From Nitrospirota bacterium (GTDB taxonomy: Bacteria; Nitrospirota; Nitrospiria; Nitrospirales; UBA8639), in assembly GCA_020348185.1 (NCBI GenBank), contig CP070743.1, positions 354,589-360,452 of the forward strand: 5,864 nt of DNA, read 5' to 3'. Positions 4,796 through 5,864 of the stretch are shown piece after piece (within the stretch, counting starts at the first letter, position 1; the number at the start of each line of letters is the position of its first letter). The notes under the pieces are model-generated. The model was not told where the DNA came from. It did not search any database and saw nothing but the letters and a program-made list of their open reading frames with translations. The position numbers were made by a program, and so were the translations under genes.

Positions 4796-5800
4796 TTACT
4801 GATCCCGGGTGATCATGTAATTAGCGACGATGGCCAACGAACGCTTGGCAGAATTATCCCCAAACGGCATAAGATCCAAGTTGGCGGCGTCGACATAATC
4901 ACGGGCGCGATTCATTGCATAGGTGAGTGAGTCGTTTTCTTCCATAAGGCCGATGATATCAGTGAGGTCCCGGTCCGTAATGGAATGCGCTTTGATTTTG
5001 GCCTGGATCCGTTCCTTTTCTGCTTGGGGGCAGGTTTGGAGAAGATGGAGGAGGGGGAGGGTCACCATCCCTTGTTTCAGATCCTGGCCCAACGATTTCC
5101 CCAAGCGGTTACCATCTGCCATATAGTCCAATCGATCGTCGGCAAGTTGAAAGGCCATTCCGAGATTGAGTCCAAACCGATAGAGGGCTTCCTGTTCCGT
5201 CAGGGAGGCGCCACCGATAATAGCCCCAACTTTACAGGACGCAGCCACGAGGGTCGCGGTCTTAAATTCGACGATCTTCAGATAGTTGGTTTCGGTGATT
5301 TCGGTTTGGAAGTTGGCGCAGAGTTGGAGAATTTCCCCTTCGGCCATCTTCCGGCACGCATCGGCTAAGACTTCGTTAAATCCATGATTACGGAAAGCGG
5401 CTATTTGAGCCATCGCCTCGGAATAGAGAAAATCCCCAACCAATATACTGGTTTGATTCCCCCATATCCGTCTCGCGGTTTTTTGACCCCGTCGAAGGTC
5501 CGCTTCATCAAGCACATCGTCATGAAGCAGGGTCGCCGTATGAATAAATTCGATTAAACTGCCTAGGACGAGATATTCTTTCGGGGTATGCCCATAGAGA
5601 CGAGCACATAAAATGAGAAGAAGAGGACGTATCCGTTTGCCGCCGCTGGATAATATTTGATTGGCGACGGTATTGATCAGCGGGGCTTCGGAATTAATAT
5701 TTTTATGAATTTGGGATTCAACTTCTTGAAGGTCTACTTGATAGGCATCCCACACTTCCCCCATCGTCAGAAGATTTTGAAGGACGGGCCCGTTACCCAT
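4796..5800 (-). CDS. ispB: Long-chain polyprenyl (octaprenyl-type) diphosphate synthase
   Basis: This trans-isoprenyl diphosphate synthase has 334 residues, or 322 from the internal Met13. GGKRIRP (53-59) binds isopentenyl diphosphate. The first aspartate-rich motif is DDVLDEADLRRG (94-105; D94, D95, D98 with R103 and R104). The second is DDRLD (221-225), with GKSLGQDLKQG (234-244) after it. FIHTATLLHDDV (85-96) has small residues (A89, T90) four and five places before the first aspartate. Bulky residues there cap short products, so a long chain (around C40) is expected. The enzyme is cytosolic and makes the side chain of menaquinone or ubiquinone. E. coli IspB has 323 residues, closer to the Met13 start (ATG at 5762-5764). 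Neither start has a Shine-Dalgarno site, and the promoter lies very near the first ATG. The gene is transcribed toward the RAYT unit; the exact chain length is inferred. Confidence 0.93.
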   Translation of the reverse strand: MGNGPVLQNLLTMGEVWDAYQVDLQEVESQIHKNINSEAPLINTVANQILSSGGKRIRPLLLILCARLYGHTPKEYLVLGSLIEFIHTATLLHDDVLDEADLRRGQKTARRIWGNQTSILVGDFLYSEAMAQIAAFRNHGFNEVLADACRKMAEGEILQLCANFQTEITETNYLKIVEFKTATLVAASCKVGAIIGGASLTEQEALYRFGLNLGMAFQLADDRLDYMADGNRLGKSLGQDLKQGMVTLPLLHLLQTCPQAEKERIQAKIKAHSITDRDLTDIIGLMEENDSLTYAMNRARDYVDAANLDLMPFGDNSAKRSLAIVANYMITRDQ

Positions 5801-5808
5801 GGCGGGCG

Positions 5809-5837
5809 ATACTAGGTGGTATACAATTGATTGTCAA
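5809..5837 (-). promoter_or_regulatory. Sigma70-type promoter of ispB
   Basis: On the minus strand a perfect -35 TTGACA (5832-5837) is separated by exactly 17 bp from a -10 TAGTAT (5809-5814; 4 of 6 matches to TATAAT, including its first, second and last bases). The expected transcription start is at about 5800-5803. That is within 3 nt of the first ATG, so translation is either leaderless or starts at the downstream ATG (5762-5764), which would give a leader of about 36 nt. Confidence 0.65.
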
Positions 5838-5848
5838 GCCAGAGTCGA

Positions 5849-5860
5849 TGAAGATCTTCA
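5849..5860. repeat. Perfect 12-bp palindrome upstream of the ispB promoter
   Basis: TGAAGATCTTCA is a perfect palindrome lying 11 bp upstream of the -35 hexamer and followed by an A-tract that runs off the window. It could be a binding site for a dimeric regulator, or part of a feature of the gene to the right. Nothing else supports either reading. Confidence 0.35.
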
Positions 5861-5864
5861 AAAA

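Noticed and set aside
4985..5368. A 127-codon open frame on the plus strand
   Set aside because: It is antisense to ispB, whose catalytic motifs are unambiguous on the other strand, and the translated product shows no family features.

Overview
The window comes from a bacterium with about 50% GC, tightly packed genes and frequent GTG starts. The gene style and content recall Nitrospirota (Nitrospira-like nitrite oxidisers). This placement is an impression from the sequence and not a phylogenetic result.

Layout. Positions 1-3458 on the + strand hold a lipid head-group cassette. It contains the last 21 codons of an upstream gene that resemble the tail of a class V aminotransferase, then a GTG-started nucleotidyltransferase of the PntC/LicC type (63-824) overlapping that stop. 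A 164-bp gap follows, carrying a hairpin and a 7-bp tandem repeat. Next is a fusion protein (989-2455) that joins a nucleotidyltransferase-like domain lacking its metal-binding acids to a CDP-alcohol phosphatidyltransferase with an intact active site. A polytopic flippase-like (LPG synthase TM/UPF0104) protein (2448-3458) overlaps its end by 8 bp. The most economical reading is a pathway that activates a small phosphonate or phosphate head group with CTP (2-aminoethylphosphonate is the leading candidate), transfers it to a lipid, and perhaps flips the product across the membrane.

Positions 3519-3950 (+) encode a small, soluble, probably beta-rich protein that I do not recognise, with a good ribosome binding site. 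Positions 3973-4723 form a compact REP-associated tyrosine transposase (RAYT) element. Its gene lies on the - strand, and an inverted repeat with an 11-bp perfect core (AAAGGGGTCGG) bounds both ends.

Positions 4796-5800 (-) encode a long-chain polyprenyl diphosphate synthase (IspB type), which makes the side chain of menaquinone or ubiquinone. A sigma70-like promoter (TTGACA, 17-bp spacer, TAGTAT) sits so close to the first ATG that the message would be leaderless, or else translation begins 12 codons later. I found no rRNA, tRNA or CRISPR, and no gene-free stretch longer than 300 bases.
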